NCBI GenBank assembly: GCA_023450085.1
Contig: JAEXHI010000038.1
Location: 36,519 to 100,518 of the forward strand
Length of the DNA stretch: 64,000 nucleotides
Direction of reading: 5' to 3'
From: Bacteroidota bacterium
GTDB taxonomy: Bacteria; Bacteroidota; Bacteroidia; Sphingobacteriales; Sphingobacteriaceae
Below the pieces are notes generated by a model. That model had not been told where the DNA came from. It worked only from the letters and a program-made list of their open reading frames with translations, and made no database searches. Numbering within the stretch: position 1 is the first letter of the stretch; every line of letters begins with the position of its first letter. Position numbers and translations under genes: made by a program. This document shows, piece after piece, positions 9,401 through 15,770 of the stretch.

Positions 9401-9950
9401 CCCTTACTACACGCATGCCTCTGCCACCACCGCCAGCAGCTGCTTTTAAAATGACTGGAAAGCCAATGGCTTCTGCTTTTTTTAAGGCACTTTCTGCATC
9501 TTCTGGGTCTAGGATACCGTCTTCAATCACAGGTACATTGATGGACCTTGCCAACGTTTTTGCTGCAATTTTGTCGCCCAGTTGTTCCATTACTTCAGGA
9601 CTAGGGCCAACAAAGATGATTCCTACTTCTCTACATCGCTTTGCGAAAGTTACATTTTCACTTAAAAAACCGTAGCCAGGGTGTATGGCATCTATCTGAT
9701 TGCTGATGGCAATGCTAATGATGGCCTCAATATCGAGATAGGGTTTCAGTGGCTCATTGTCTTTGCCAATCTGATAGGCTTCATCTGCTTTGTAGCGATG
9801 TAGGGAATACCTGTCTTCAAAGGTGTAGATTGCCGTAGTCCTAATCCCCATTTCTGAAGCAGCTCGTAATACCCTAATGGCAATTTCACCTCTGTTGGCA
9901 ACGAGTAGCTTCTTAATGATTTTTTGTTCATTGGTAGTGTTTGCATTCAT
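6489..9950 (-). CDS. pyc: Pyruvate carboxylase (biotin-dependent, single chain)
   Basis: A 1153-residue enzyme that carboxylates pyruvate to oxaloacetate using ATP and bicarbonate, replenishing the TCA cycle. Biotin carboxylase domain about 10-460 (VANRGEIAIRVLRAASEMG near the start, then the Gly-rich ATP loop AAAGGGGRGMRVV and the FIEVNPRIQVEHTVTEEITG signature). Carboxyltransferase domain about 535-800 (YTDTTFRDAHQSLVATRMR; AIKDMAGLLKP). Conserved post-CT region, then the C-terminal biotinyl domain with the AMKME motif about 35 residues from the end. Length fits single-chain Pyc. The ATG at 9950 is preferred over an in-frame one 54 bases upstream, because the family begins just before VANRGEIA. 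Confidence 0.96.
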   Translation of the reverse strand: MNANTTNEQKIIKKLLVANRGEIAIRVLRAASEMGIRTTAIYTFEDRYSLHRYKADEAYQIGKDNEPLKPYLDIEAIISIAISNQIDAIHPGYGFLSENVTFAKRCREVGIIFVGPSPEVMEQLGDKIAAKTLARSINVPVIEDGILDPEDAESALKKAEAIGFPVILKAAAGGGGRGMRVVREKEKVLSSLNEASSEALKAFGDGTIFIEKFIEAPKHIEVQLLADNHGNIVHLFERDCSVQRRFQKVVEIAPAPNLPQETKDEIYGYAIDIAKAVNYNNAGTVEFLVDQNNRVYFIEVNPRIQVEHTVTEEITGIDIVRNQLLIAQGVSLSDPKIRIPNQESVHINGFAIQCRITTEDPENGFKPDYGTLIAYRNAGGFGIRLDEGSAYQGMKISPFFDSMIVKVTASGRTLSSVAKRLHRSLSEFKIRGVTTNILFLQNVITHEKFIKGECTVNFIDQHQQLFKVKKLKDSSTKLLRYLGNIKVNGHTDVKNFEPNKKFRTPIIPSTNFTEQHPKGSKDLLNELGRTAFLQKIREGQQIQYTDTTFRDAHQSLVATRMRSKDILAVANGFALENPEIFSAEVWGGATFDVALRFLHECPWERLQKIRAAMPNILLQMLFRGSNAVGYSAYPRNIIQQFVAQAWENGIDIFRIFDSLNNIESMLPAISYVSEHTQAIAQACLCYTGDVLREDHNKYNLNYYVDLAKKLEDAGAHMLAIKDMAGLLKPNAAEVLIPALRENVSIPIALHTHDTAGTQIATYLKAIEAGIDSIDCALASFSGTTSQPSLNSMAALLQGLPRENKLNQKSLNDYSNYWEAVREMYYPFESDLKSSTAEVYDNEIPGGQYSNLRQQAEGVGLGHQIAKIKENYTTVNQLFGDIVKVTPSSKVVGDMALFMTANSLSADDVLDENQNHSFPASVIGFFKGDLGVPFGGFPEKLRNIVLRNEKEIPAPKAQLLPDVDITASSNRFYEKYPESSFLDYLSYEMFPKVYDEYYHHKENYGVVTEIPTPAFFYPLEIGEELRIPLRKGIVIHVKLIYVSVADEEGLRTVTFELNGTNRTVKIKDNAITSLKPIHEKATDPNKQIGAPLQGSLASVMVKEGEEIKAGTPLFVIEAMKMESTVSSPSAGKVKRVVLSANTMVDQNDMVIELE

Positions 9951-10167
9951 GTTTTTATAGATTGATGGTGTAAATAAATAGCTCATTATAGAGCCATTTA
10001 GCACGATGAATTAATGCTGTACATTGGTTTTGAGTTATATTTTGGTTAGTTAGCCGCTGATTGTTACAGCGTTACAAATTTTACGAATTAAAATGTGAAA
10101 AGCAATGTTTTTGTAAAAAACTTGTTACTTCTTTTTGGAGTGATATTTTAGGGTTTTTTAAACATAA

Positions 10168-10202
10168 AAAAGAGCGATAGAATTGAAGTCCATCGCTCTT
10201 TT
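10168..10202 (-). terminator. Terminator of the cmk operon
   Basis: AAAAGAGCGAT (10168-10178) pairs perfectly with ATCGCTCTTTT (10192-10202), loop 13 nt, T-rich on the minus strand. It lies downstream of the 153-aa gene that ends the minus-strand operon beginning at cmk. Confidence 0.8.
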
Positions 10203-10230
10203 AGTTGGGATTGAAATTTTATGTTTTAAT

Positions 10231-10261
10231 GAACCACATAGAAACATAGAAAACTCAATAG
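10231..10261. repeat. Half-element with 'CATAG' word
   Basis: GAACCACATAGAAACATAG followed by AAAACTCAATAG. This is close to the right arm of the element at 19270-19336 (AACCAGATAGGCACATAG followed by TAAACCCAATGA). No inverted partner is seen nearby. Confidence 0.45.
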
Positions 10262-10279
10262 TATTAACTTATTCAGAAA

Positions 10280-10741
10280 TCAAGCTATATTAATTAATTT
10301 CTTTTCCTCGAGTGTAAGATTTTTTAATTGTACGGTCACATTAGTAGAAGTGAAGCCAGATTCTCCAAATTCAATATACACGTTCCCATGAAAAGAATTA
10401 AGGTTGAATCTTTTAATGGCTCCATGCCCCAAAGCAATATTGTTTTCTACGAAGATTAAATTTGAATATAGCTTTAGCTTACCAATTTTGCGTGAAGCTA
10501 TAATTGCTAAGGCATTTTCAAGAAAAATTAAATCACATTTTGTAAATAGGTATTTGCCATTTTTTAATCCTGAAGTACTCGTTTCACAATGTACATCACT
10601 TTTTTCAAGGAGTATTTTGTCATGATATTTTTCACGAATAAAGCTGATCTGTTTTAGGGCATCCTTATGGCTGTTTTTGTATGAAAAGAAAACCAATAAT
10701 ACGAATGTTAACAGAAAGACGATAATTGGTACTGCTACCAT
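10280..10741 (-). CDS. Uncharacterised protein with one N-terminal membrane helix
   Basis: A 153-residue protein of no family I recognise. Residues about 3-19 (VPIIVFLLTFVLLVFFSY) form one hydrophobic segment. The rest is soluble, beta-rich in appearance, and cytosolic or periplasmic depending on topology. It follows the DUF1080 gene with a 5-bp gap, so it belongs to the cmk-TPM-DUF1080 transcript, and a strong terminator follows. No catalytic motif stands out. Confidence 0.6.
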   Translation of the reverse strand: MVAVPIIVFLLTFVLLVFFSYKNSHKDALKQISFIREKYHDKILLEKSDVHCETSTSGLKNGKYLFTKCDLIFLENALAIIASRKIGKLKLYSNLIFVENNIALGHGAIKRFNLNSFHGNVYIEFGESGFTSTNVTVQLKNLTLEEKKLINIA

Positions 10742-10746
10742 ATCGA

Positions 10747-11574
10747 CTATTTCCTCAATTTCTCTAAAACGTTTTCCAGTTTCTTTTTATCGCTAACATA
10801 AGGCTGTAAATCAAATAACTTCACTACCCTAAATTCAATAGGATGGCTTTCACTTTGCAAAGAAATATAGCCGCCAGTTAAAGCTTTGCCATCTTGTTTT
10901 ACTTTGGGGTCAAAGTTACTTACGCCACTACCTCCAATTTTTGGATGGGTATAGGTTAAAACCGTATCTCCATTGATAATGTGTTTGATGATAGAATCTC
11001 CCAATACTAAAAACTCAGCCGTTACCCATTGTTCACCATGATAGGTTTTTGAACTGCTATTTAAGCAATGTGGGGTAAACAAACTATCTCTAATTTCAAT
11101 AGTGGTTCCAGGTGTACAAACGTTACCTGTTGGTCGTTCATCTTTACCGTTTCCGCCTAAAAGTTGACCTTCTATAGAGATGGGAAAGTTCTGGTCTTTG
11201 AGCATCGTTGCTGGGTCTTGACAATGCAACATGGCACCACTATTTCTCAAAGCCCATTCTTCTCCGCCTTTGGCTTGTTGGCCAACAAATCTGTATTCCA
11301 CTTTTAAAAGATAATTGGAAAATGGTTTTTTGTAAAAGATGTGTCCGTATTGTTTGTCGAAATTTTCATAGCCATCATATTTCACTTTCATCAATCCGTT
11401 CTCTACATAAAAAGTATTGCCAAAATTCTCGTTGTATTCATGCTTGGCAATTTTAATATTCCAATCTTTGAGGTCTTTTCCATTAAAAAGATTAATCCAT
11501 CCTTTTTGGGCAAAACTATTAAGTGAGCTGGTGAATAGAATAATGAGGATGAGCAGTTGAAAGTGTTTAAGCAT
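10747..11574 (-). CDS. DUF1080 (3-keto-disaccharide hydrolase-like) secreted protein
   Basis: A 275-residue protein with a signal peptide (cleavage near SFAQ). The body matches the DUF1080 concanavalin-like fold: GWINLFNGKDLKDWNIK at the start of the mature protein, NSGAMLHCQDP in the middle, and a C-terminal GGYISLQSESHPIEFRVVKLFDL. Family members bind or hydrolyse sugars (3-keto-glycosides in characterised cases). It lies 72 bp after the TPM gene and 5 bp before the next one, in the cmk operon. Substrate is not readable from sequence. Confidence 0.85.
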   Translation of the reverse strand: MLKHFQLLILIILFTSSLNSFAQKGWINLFNGKDLKDWNIKIAKHEYNENFGNTFYVENGLMKVKYDGYENFDKQYGHIFYKKPFSNYLLKVEYRFVGQQAKGGEEWALRNSGAMLHCQDPATMLKDQNFPISIEGQLLGGNGKDERPTGNVCTPGTTIEIRDSLFTPHCLNSSSKTYHGEQWVTAEFLVLGDSIIKHIINGDTVLTYTHPKIGGSGVSNFDPKVKQDGKALTGGYISLQSESHPIEFRVVKLFDLQPYVSDKKKLENVLEKLRK

Positions 11575-11646
11575 CTTTATTAGAATTACGTTTAAAATCA
11601 GAAAATTCTAAGATAAGGCAAGGATGTTAAACTTACAATAGCTAGT

Positions 11647-13131
11647 TTACCAGCTGCCGCCAGCACCACCACCGCTGCTGCTACCGCCACCCCAGCTTCC
11701 TGAGGAGGACGAAGAAGAGGAAGAGGACGATGATGACGAAGGAGATGACGACGAACTCGTACTGCGAACAAGTTTGCTGAGTATTACCGTGCCTAAAAGA
11801 ACTTTATGCTTACAAAACTGACAGATTTGCACACGTTCAGCTTCTCCAGCTTTGCTATAAGTAGCAGCTTTAAGGGTTTTTAATTCAGGTTCGGCAAGTG
11901 TAGAGAAATGACATTTGTCGCAACGGATATAGTGAATCGCTTTTTCGCCAGGCCATTCTACAATTTTTACTTCGTTGGGTTTGCTGCCAAGCCAAATTTG
12001 ATAGGTTTTTGCCTCTACAAGCTCCTCTTTGTACTGACCTTCGCTCAGGTAAGGCTTGCCATTGCTGTTTTTATTGCGGTCTACTCTATGGTAATTTTCA
12101 AAACCTTCTGGAGCAATTAATTGAAGCCTTAATGTTTTGTTTTTGGCATATTGTTTAAAAAGGCCAATGAGTGAAAATGGTGCAAAAGGCATTAGGAAAA
12201 GCATTTTGTTAAGATAAGCCTGCATGGCTTCCAGATAACTGCCTACATCTACATGCTGACTTTTAATGACTTTTCTGCCAGAATTAAAACGTAAAGTAAT
12301 GATTAATGAAGCAAGTAGTGCTAATATCCAAGGGAGGTGCTTTAACTTGAGCATTTTAAAAATGTTCACATCAAGAGAAACAAAAAGGATAATGCATGCA
12401 AAAATTGTAAAAAAGACAGCAAAACAACCAAATACAATGCTTTTAGCTTCAGCGCTATCTTTTTTAATTGGTCGGTTAGCTTTGGGAACTATGCGCTTAG
12501 TGAACTTAAAGAGACCAAAATAAACTAAAATTACCAGCGCAATGGCAATTAAGCTTTCACTGTTCCTATCTACAAAAGTAGGTGGTTTAGGTAAAAGAGA
12601 GTTCAGTTCAGCTACACCATCAGGGCTGCTCAGCACCTGTTCAATCACTTTTGAAGCCGCTATGATTCCCTGTCCGTAATTCTCTTGCTTAAAGTCGGGA
12701 ACTAATGCTCTTTCTCCAATTTGTTTTAAACGGACATCAGGGAGTAGGCCTTCAATGCCAGAACCAGTAATGAAACGATATCGCCTTCGGTCTTTGGCAA
12801 CCAATAATAGCAAACCGTTATTGGCCCCTTTTTTACCGATGCCCCAAGTGTTAAATAGCGTATAGGCAAAATTGAAGTCATCATCCTGTGCGGTAAAATC
12901 TTTAATTACCACAATGGCATATTCAACCTTGCTTGTTGCCTCAATCTGTTTGGCAATTTGGTTCAGCTCATCAACTTCACTGTAAGTTAAAATCCCATCA
13001 GGATTACTTACATATTGGTCTTGTCCTTGTTTTTTTGGGTCTGGAATACGGTCTACGGTGTATTGCCTTGCCCAAGCCGTAAGTGTAAGAAAACTTAAAA
13101 TTAATATCGAGTAGATTTTGGTTTTAAGCAT
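11647..13131 (-). CDS. TPM-domain membrane protein with Ser/Gly-rich tail
   Basis: A 494-residue protein. Signal peptide ending near AWA, then a TPM (YgcG-type) domain at about residues 30-175 (YVSNPDGILTYSEVDELNQI; NNGLLLLVAKDRRRYRFITGSGIEG; YGQGIIAASKVIEQV). Hydrophobic segments follow at about 192-210, 230-252 and 262-282. A cytosolic region then carries two CxxC pairs (IRCDKCHF, QICQFCKH), suggestive of a zinc site. The last approximately 45 residues are almost only Ser, Gly and Trp, as in many TPM proteins. It follows cmk by 12 bp. TPM domains are linked to photosystem repair in plants; the bacterial role is unclear. Confidence 0.8.
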   Translation of the reverse strand: MLKTKIYSILILSFLTLTAWARQYTVDRIPDPKKQGQDQYVSNPDGILTYSEVDELNQIAKQIEATSKVEYAIVVIKDFTAQDDDFNFAYTLFNTWGIGKKGANNGLLLLVAKDRRRYRFITGSGIEGLLPDVRLKQIGERALVPDFKQENYGQGIIAASKVIEQVLSSPDGVAELNSLLPKPPTFVDRNSESLIAIALVILVYFGLFKFTKRIVPKANRPIKKDSAEAKSIVFGCFAVFFTIFACIILFVSLDVNIFKMLKLKHLPWILALLASLIITLRFNSGRKVIKSQHVDVGSYLEAMQAYLNKMLFLMPFAPFSLIGLFKQYAKNKTLRLQLIAPEGFENYHRVDRNKNSNGKPYLSEGQYKEELVEAKTYQIWLGSKPNEVKIVEWPGEKAIHYIRCDKCHFSTLAEPELKTLKAATYSKAGEAERVQICQFCKHKVLLGTVILSKLVRSTSSSSSPSSSSSSSSSSSSSGSWGGGSSSGGGAGGSW

Positions 13132-13143
13132 TCTTTTAAGGGG

Positions 13144-13824
13144 TTAATGTGATAAAAAAGGTTTTACTTTCTCAAGTGCAAAGTTCAATTGTTCTTCTTC
13201 CGTAATCTCGGTGTTGTCAAGAATAATCGCATCTTCTGCACGGGTTAACGGGCTTTCTTCTCTAGTCGTATCCGCATAATCGCGGTGCGCTAAGTTTTCA
13301 AACACTTCTTCTAACGTAATTGTTTGGTCGCCTTTAGCCACCATTTCTTTATATCTACGTTCTGCCCTGATTTTAGGGTCGGCAGTCATAAAGAATTTTA
13401 CCTGTGCATCAGGGAATACAGCAGTACCAATATCTCTTCCATCCATCACAATGTTTTTAGATTTGCCCATACGTTGCTGTTGTTTCACCATTTCCTGACG
13501 AACTTCTTTAATGGCTGATACAGGACTAACCGCTTCGGAAACTGGCATTAATCTAATCTCTTCAGAAACTTCTTCACCGTTGAGGGTGATATGAGATTCA
13601 TAATCTTTCGAATGGAAATTTAACTCGATATGTTTTAAGGCATCAATAATAGCATCGTGGTTTTCCAAATCTACGTGGTTACGTAAAAAATAAAGGGTAA
13701 TTGCCCTATACATGGCACCACTATCAATATAAATAAAACCTAATTTTTTGGCTAAGGCTTTAGCCAACGTGCTCTTTCCACAAGATGAATAGCCGTCGAT
13801 GGCTATTACCATATTTTTTCTCAT
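13144..13824 (-). CDS. cmk: Cytidylate kinase
   Basis: A 226-residue CMP/dCMP kinase. The P-loop GYSSCGKSTLAKALA is at residues about 9-23. GAMYRAITL and the GRDIGTAVFPDAQVKFFM signature follow, and the lid Arg residues lie in AEERRYKEM-like context (PKIRAERRYKEM). It makes CDP/dCDP for nucleic acid and lipid synthesis. The ATG at 13824 is chosen: the longer in-frame start would overlap the -7 box at 13831-13838. It heads an operon with the TPM, DUF1080 and 153-aa genes and diverges from arfB. Confidence 0.95.
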   Translation of the reverse strand: MRKNMVIAIDGYSSCGKSTLAKALAKKLGFIYIDSGAMYRAITLYFLRNHVDLENHDAIIDALKHIELNFHSKDYESHITLNGEEVSEEIRLMPVSEAVSPVSAIKEVRQEMVKQQQRMGKSKNIVMDGRDIGTAVFPDAQVKFFMTADPKIRAERRYKEMVAKGDQTITLEEVFENLAHRDYADTTREESPLTRAEDAIILDNTEITEEEQLNFALEKVKPFLSH

Positions 13825-13830
13825 ACTTGG

Positions 13831-13838
13831 CAAAGATA
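13831..13838 (-). promoter_or_regulatory. -7 box of cmk
   Basis: TATCTTTG on the minus strand, six bases upstream of the ATG. It decides the cmk start and implies a nearly leaderless mRNA. Confidence 0.5.
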
Positions 13839-13870
13839 ATACTGTTAAGTTCACTTAATGAAATTAAAGC

Positions 13871-13878
13871 TACATTTG
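13871..13878 (+). promoter_or_regulatory. -7 box of arfB
   Basis: TACATTTG, five bases before the arfB ATG at 13884. The divergent cmk and arfB promoters share a 59-bp spacer. Confidence 0.45.
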
Positions 13879-13883
13879 TTGAT

Positions 13884-14294
13884 ATGTTACCAGACCAATC
13901 AGAAATACTAAAAGTTGTTAGTTTTAAAACGTCGAGGAGTGGAGGCAAAGGAGGGCAGAATGTCAATAAGGTTTCCAGTAAGGTAGAGTTAATTTTTAAT
14001 ATTGATGATGCCGAATTTTTCTCGGAGGAAGAAAAGCAACGTTTAAAGGAAAAGCTTGCTGCGAGGTTAGATAGCGAAGGTTTGCTACATGTTGTTTCTC
14101 AGGAAGACAGAAGTCAGTTGTTGAATAAGCAACGCACCATATTGAAATTGATGGCTATTTTAAAAGTCGGATTGGAAGTTCAGAAAGCAAGGAAAGCCAC
14201 AAAAATTCCCAGAGCAGTAAAGGAAAAGCGTTTAGCGAATAAAGCACAACGCTCACAAAAGAAAGAGGATAGAAGAAAACCTAATTTCGATTAG
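13884..14294 (+). CDS. arfB: Alternative ribosome-rescue factor ArfB (YaeJ-type peptidyl-tRNA hydrolase)
   Basis: A 136-residue class I release-factor-like protein lacking codon-recognition domains. SRSGGKGGQNVNKVSSKVEL contains the GGQ motif that hydrolyses peptidyl-tRNA in the ribosomal A/P site. The Lys/Arg-rich C-terminal tail (about residues 105-136) is the part that enters the empty mRNA channel of stalled ribosomes. The ATG at 13884 is chosen because longer in-frame starts would lie within the divergent promoter region and the cmk gene. Together with smpB in this window it supplies ribosome rescue. Confidence 0.92.
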   Translation: MLPDQSEILKVVSFKTSRSGGKGGQNVNKVSSKVELIFNIDDAEFFSEEEKQRLKEKLAARLDSEGLLHVVSQEDRSQLLNKQRTILKLMAILKVGLEVQKARKATKIPRAVKEKRLANKAQRSQKKEDRRKPNFD

Positions 14295-14311
14295 TCGGTT
14301 TTTAGTGTTTT

Positions 14312-14395
14312 ACGTCATTGCGAGGTACGAAGCAATCTCACAATTTAGTTTATGCCTTAATCCCTTTAAGATTGCTTCGTACCTCGCAATGACGT
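14312..14395. repeat. Perfect 27-bp inverted repeat after arfB
   Basis: The arm at 14312-14338 (core CATTGCGAGGTACGAAGCAA) is the exact reverse complement of 14369-14395, with a 30-nt loop. It could fold as a long hairpin at the end of the arfB transcript. A diverged half-copy is at 34417-34448. It opens a 520-bp gene-free gap (14295-14814) made mostly of repeats. Confidence 0.85.
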
Positions 14396-14452
14396 GTATA
14401 GGAACGGTTTTCTTGGTGTTTTGCATCATTTCGAACATATAGAGACTGAGAA

Positions 14453-14518
14453 GCAGCCACAGATGCACAAATATGATAGGAATTGAATATCTGTGTATTT
14501 GTGGCTAATAAAATATCT
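14453..14518. repeat. 'AGCCACAGATGCACAAAT' hairpin element, copy 1
   Basis: GCAGCCACAGATGCACAAAT, a short spacer, then CTGTGTATTTGTGGCTAA. The two arms pair imperfectly. Copy 2 at 14751-14815 has the same orientation and nearly the same sequence. Confidence 0.7.
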
Positions 14519-14529
14519 CAGTTGCTAGA

Positions 14530-14640
14530 TTTCTCCTCCTTCGGTCGTCGAAATGACGAAGATAACTGCGTCTTTGCTGGAAATTAACCCAATCCGTCAT
14601 TTCGAGGGAAGCGTAACGACGAGAATTGAAAATCAACGAA
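14530..14640. repeat. Inverted repeat around CGAAATGACG / CGTCATTTCG
   Basis: Between the two hairpin copies, GTCGTCGAAATGACG near 14546-14560 is mirrored by CCGTCATTTCGAGGG near 14597-14611, flanked by further matching words (CTAGATTT and its partial complement). No gene is seen here. Confidence 0.4.
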
Positions 14641-14750
14641 GTTAAATCTAGCTCTTTGCTAGGCGATACAGAAAGGAATAATCATTTGTCGAAAAGAGAT
14701 TGCTTTCCCCGAAAATTCGAGGTAAACGCTTACAGAAAAGTACTAAAAAA

Positions 14751-14815
14751 GCAGCCACAGATGCACAAATATAATAGGGATTAAATCTGTGTATTTGTGG
14801 CTAAATAAAATATCT
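14751..14815. repeat. 'AGCCACAGATGCACAAAT' hairpin element, copy 2
   Basis: GCAGCCACAGATGCACAAAT, spacer, CTGTGTATTTGTGGCTAA. It runs into the stop codon of the lpxR-like gene, so one arm may contribute to transcript termination. Confidence 0.7.
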
Positions 14816-15768
14816 TAATTAAATCGATAATACATCGAAATGCTGCCATATTGATGAGGCTTGGCATTGCTCTTAACTTCCTTCGATTGGAAAATCAAAC
14901 TATAGTCTATCGTAAAACGAGGGCTGCTGTAATTAAAACCTAATTGTTGCGAAAATACCAAGGGTTTGGTGCCAAAAGTAACAGGGCTTTTATCATTAAA
15001 TAAACTGCCTTGGATGGTAGCATCGTAAGCAACGTAATTTAATTGAGGCTTGGCATAAAAATAAAACTCTTTCTTTTTCAGTTTCTCTGTTTTGCTTTTA
15101 TTGGCAATAGTGGCATTATAATGCGCCGAATTGAAAAGCTGATTAATATCTCCAGCTCTAAAAAGAATACCAACACCTGCACCGTTATAGGTTGTTCCAA
15201 CATTAGCATAAGTGTCTAAAGTGAAATCTACGGATTTGCTGCTGTTACGATGAAGTAATTTGGCAAACTGTACATTAGCATTGGCTGCAAAATCATTGGC
15301 AATTTGGTATTCCCAGCCCTGTACTTTGTAAAAGCCAACAATGCTATGCAACAAATCTTGGGCTTCTTTACCCAAAGCATCGGGGCCAACTACACCCAGA
15401 TTTAAACCTACTTTTAAAAGACTTTCGTTCTTGTAAAAAAAGTTGGTTTGTACGCCACCATATAAATAACCAGCAAATGGTCTGTCGTGTGTTTTTGGGT
15501 CAGGGCGATAACCCGAATAAGGATTGTACATTTTTTGGCCTGCCGAAATTTCATAGGTAACTTTTTCTAAGTTTCCCTTTAATTTCTCTTGGTCAAGCAC
15601 CCTTCTAAAATAAACGAAAAGACCGTTGGTATAATAACGGTCTTGGCCTACCCACAGATAGGCATCGTTATCACTTTTAAAACCAAACTCGTTCTTATAC
15701 TCTTGTGCAAAAGAACCATAAACAGTAGCTAAAATAGCAAGAGCGGCCAGAACGAGTTTTTTGTACAT
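14815..15768 (-). CDS. lpxR: LpxR-type lipid A deacylase (DUF2219 outer-membrane beta-barrel)
   Basis: A 317-residue protein. Signal peptide ending near GSFAQ. The mature start NEFGFKSDNDAYLWVGQDRYYTNGLFVYFRR carries the Asn-Asp and Tyr-Thr-Asn-Gly features of LpxR, and HDRPFAGYLYGG is a second family signature. The rest alternates polar and aromatic strands and ends in a Phe-Asn barrel terminus (YYRFN). LpxR removes the 3'-acyloxyacyl chains of lipid A in the outer membrane. It begins 2 bp after lon ends, on the same strand, so they are co-transcribed. Activity on this organism's lipid A is inferred. Confidence 0.85.
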   Translation of the reverse strand: MYKKLVLAALAILATVYGSFAQEYKNEFGFKSDNDAYLWVGQDRYYTNGLFVYFRRVLDQEKLKGNLEKVTYEISAGQKMYNPYSGYRPDPKTHDRPFAGYLYGGVQTNFFYKNESLLKVGLNLGVVGPDALGKEAQDLLHSIVGFYKVQGWEYQIANDFAANANVQFAKLLHRNSSKSVDFTLDTYANVGTTYNGAGVGILFRAGDINQLFNSAHYNATIANKSKTEKLKKKEFYFYAKPQLNYVAYDATIQGSLFNDKSPVTFGTKPLVFSQQLGFNYSSPRFTIDYSLIFQSKEVKSNAKPHQYGSISMYYRFN

Positions 15769-15770
15769 TT

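Noticed and set aside
9259..9675. A 138-codon open frame opposite pyc
   Set aside because: Antisense to the biotin carboxylase domain, Ser/Pro/Ala-rich shadow translation with no motif or promoter.
11647..11760. Slippage-prone Ser repeat in the TPM protein
   Set aside because: The Ser run uses mixed codons (TCC, TCA, TCG, TCT), so it is not a simple DNA repeat likely to slip.
13825..13854. Longer N-terminus for cmk
   Set aside because: It would place the coding sequence over the -7 box and adds residues outside the family.
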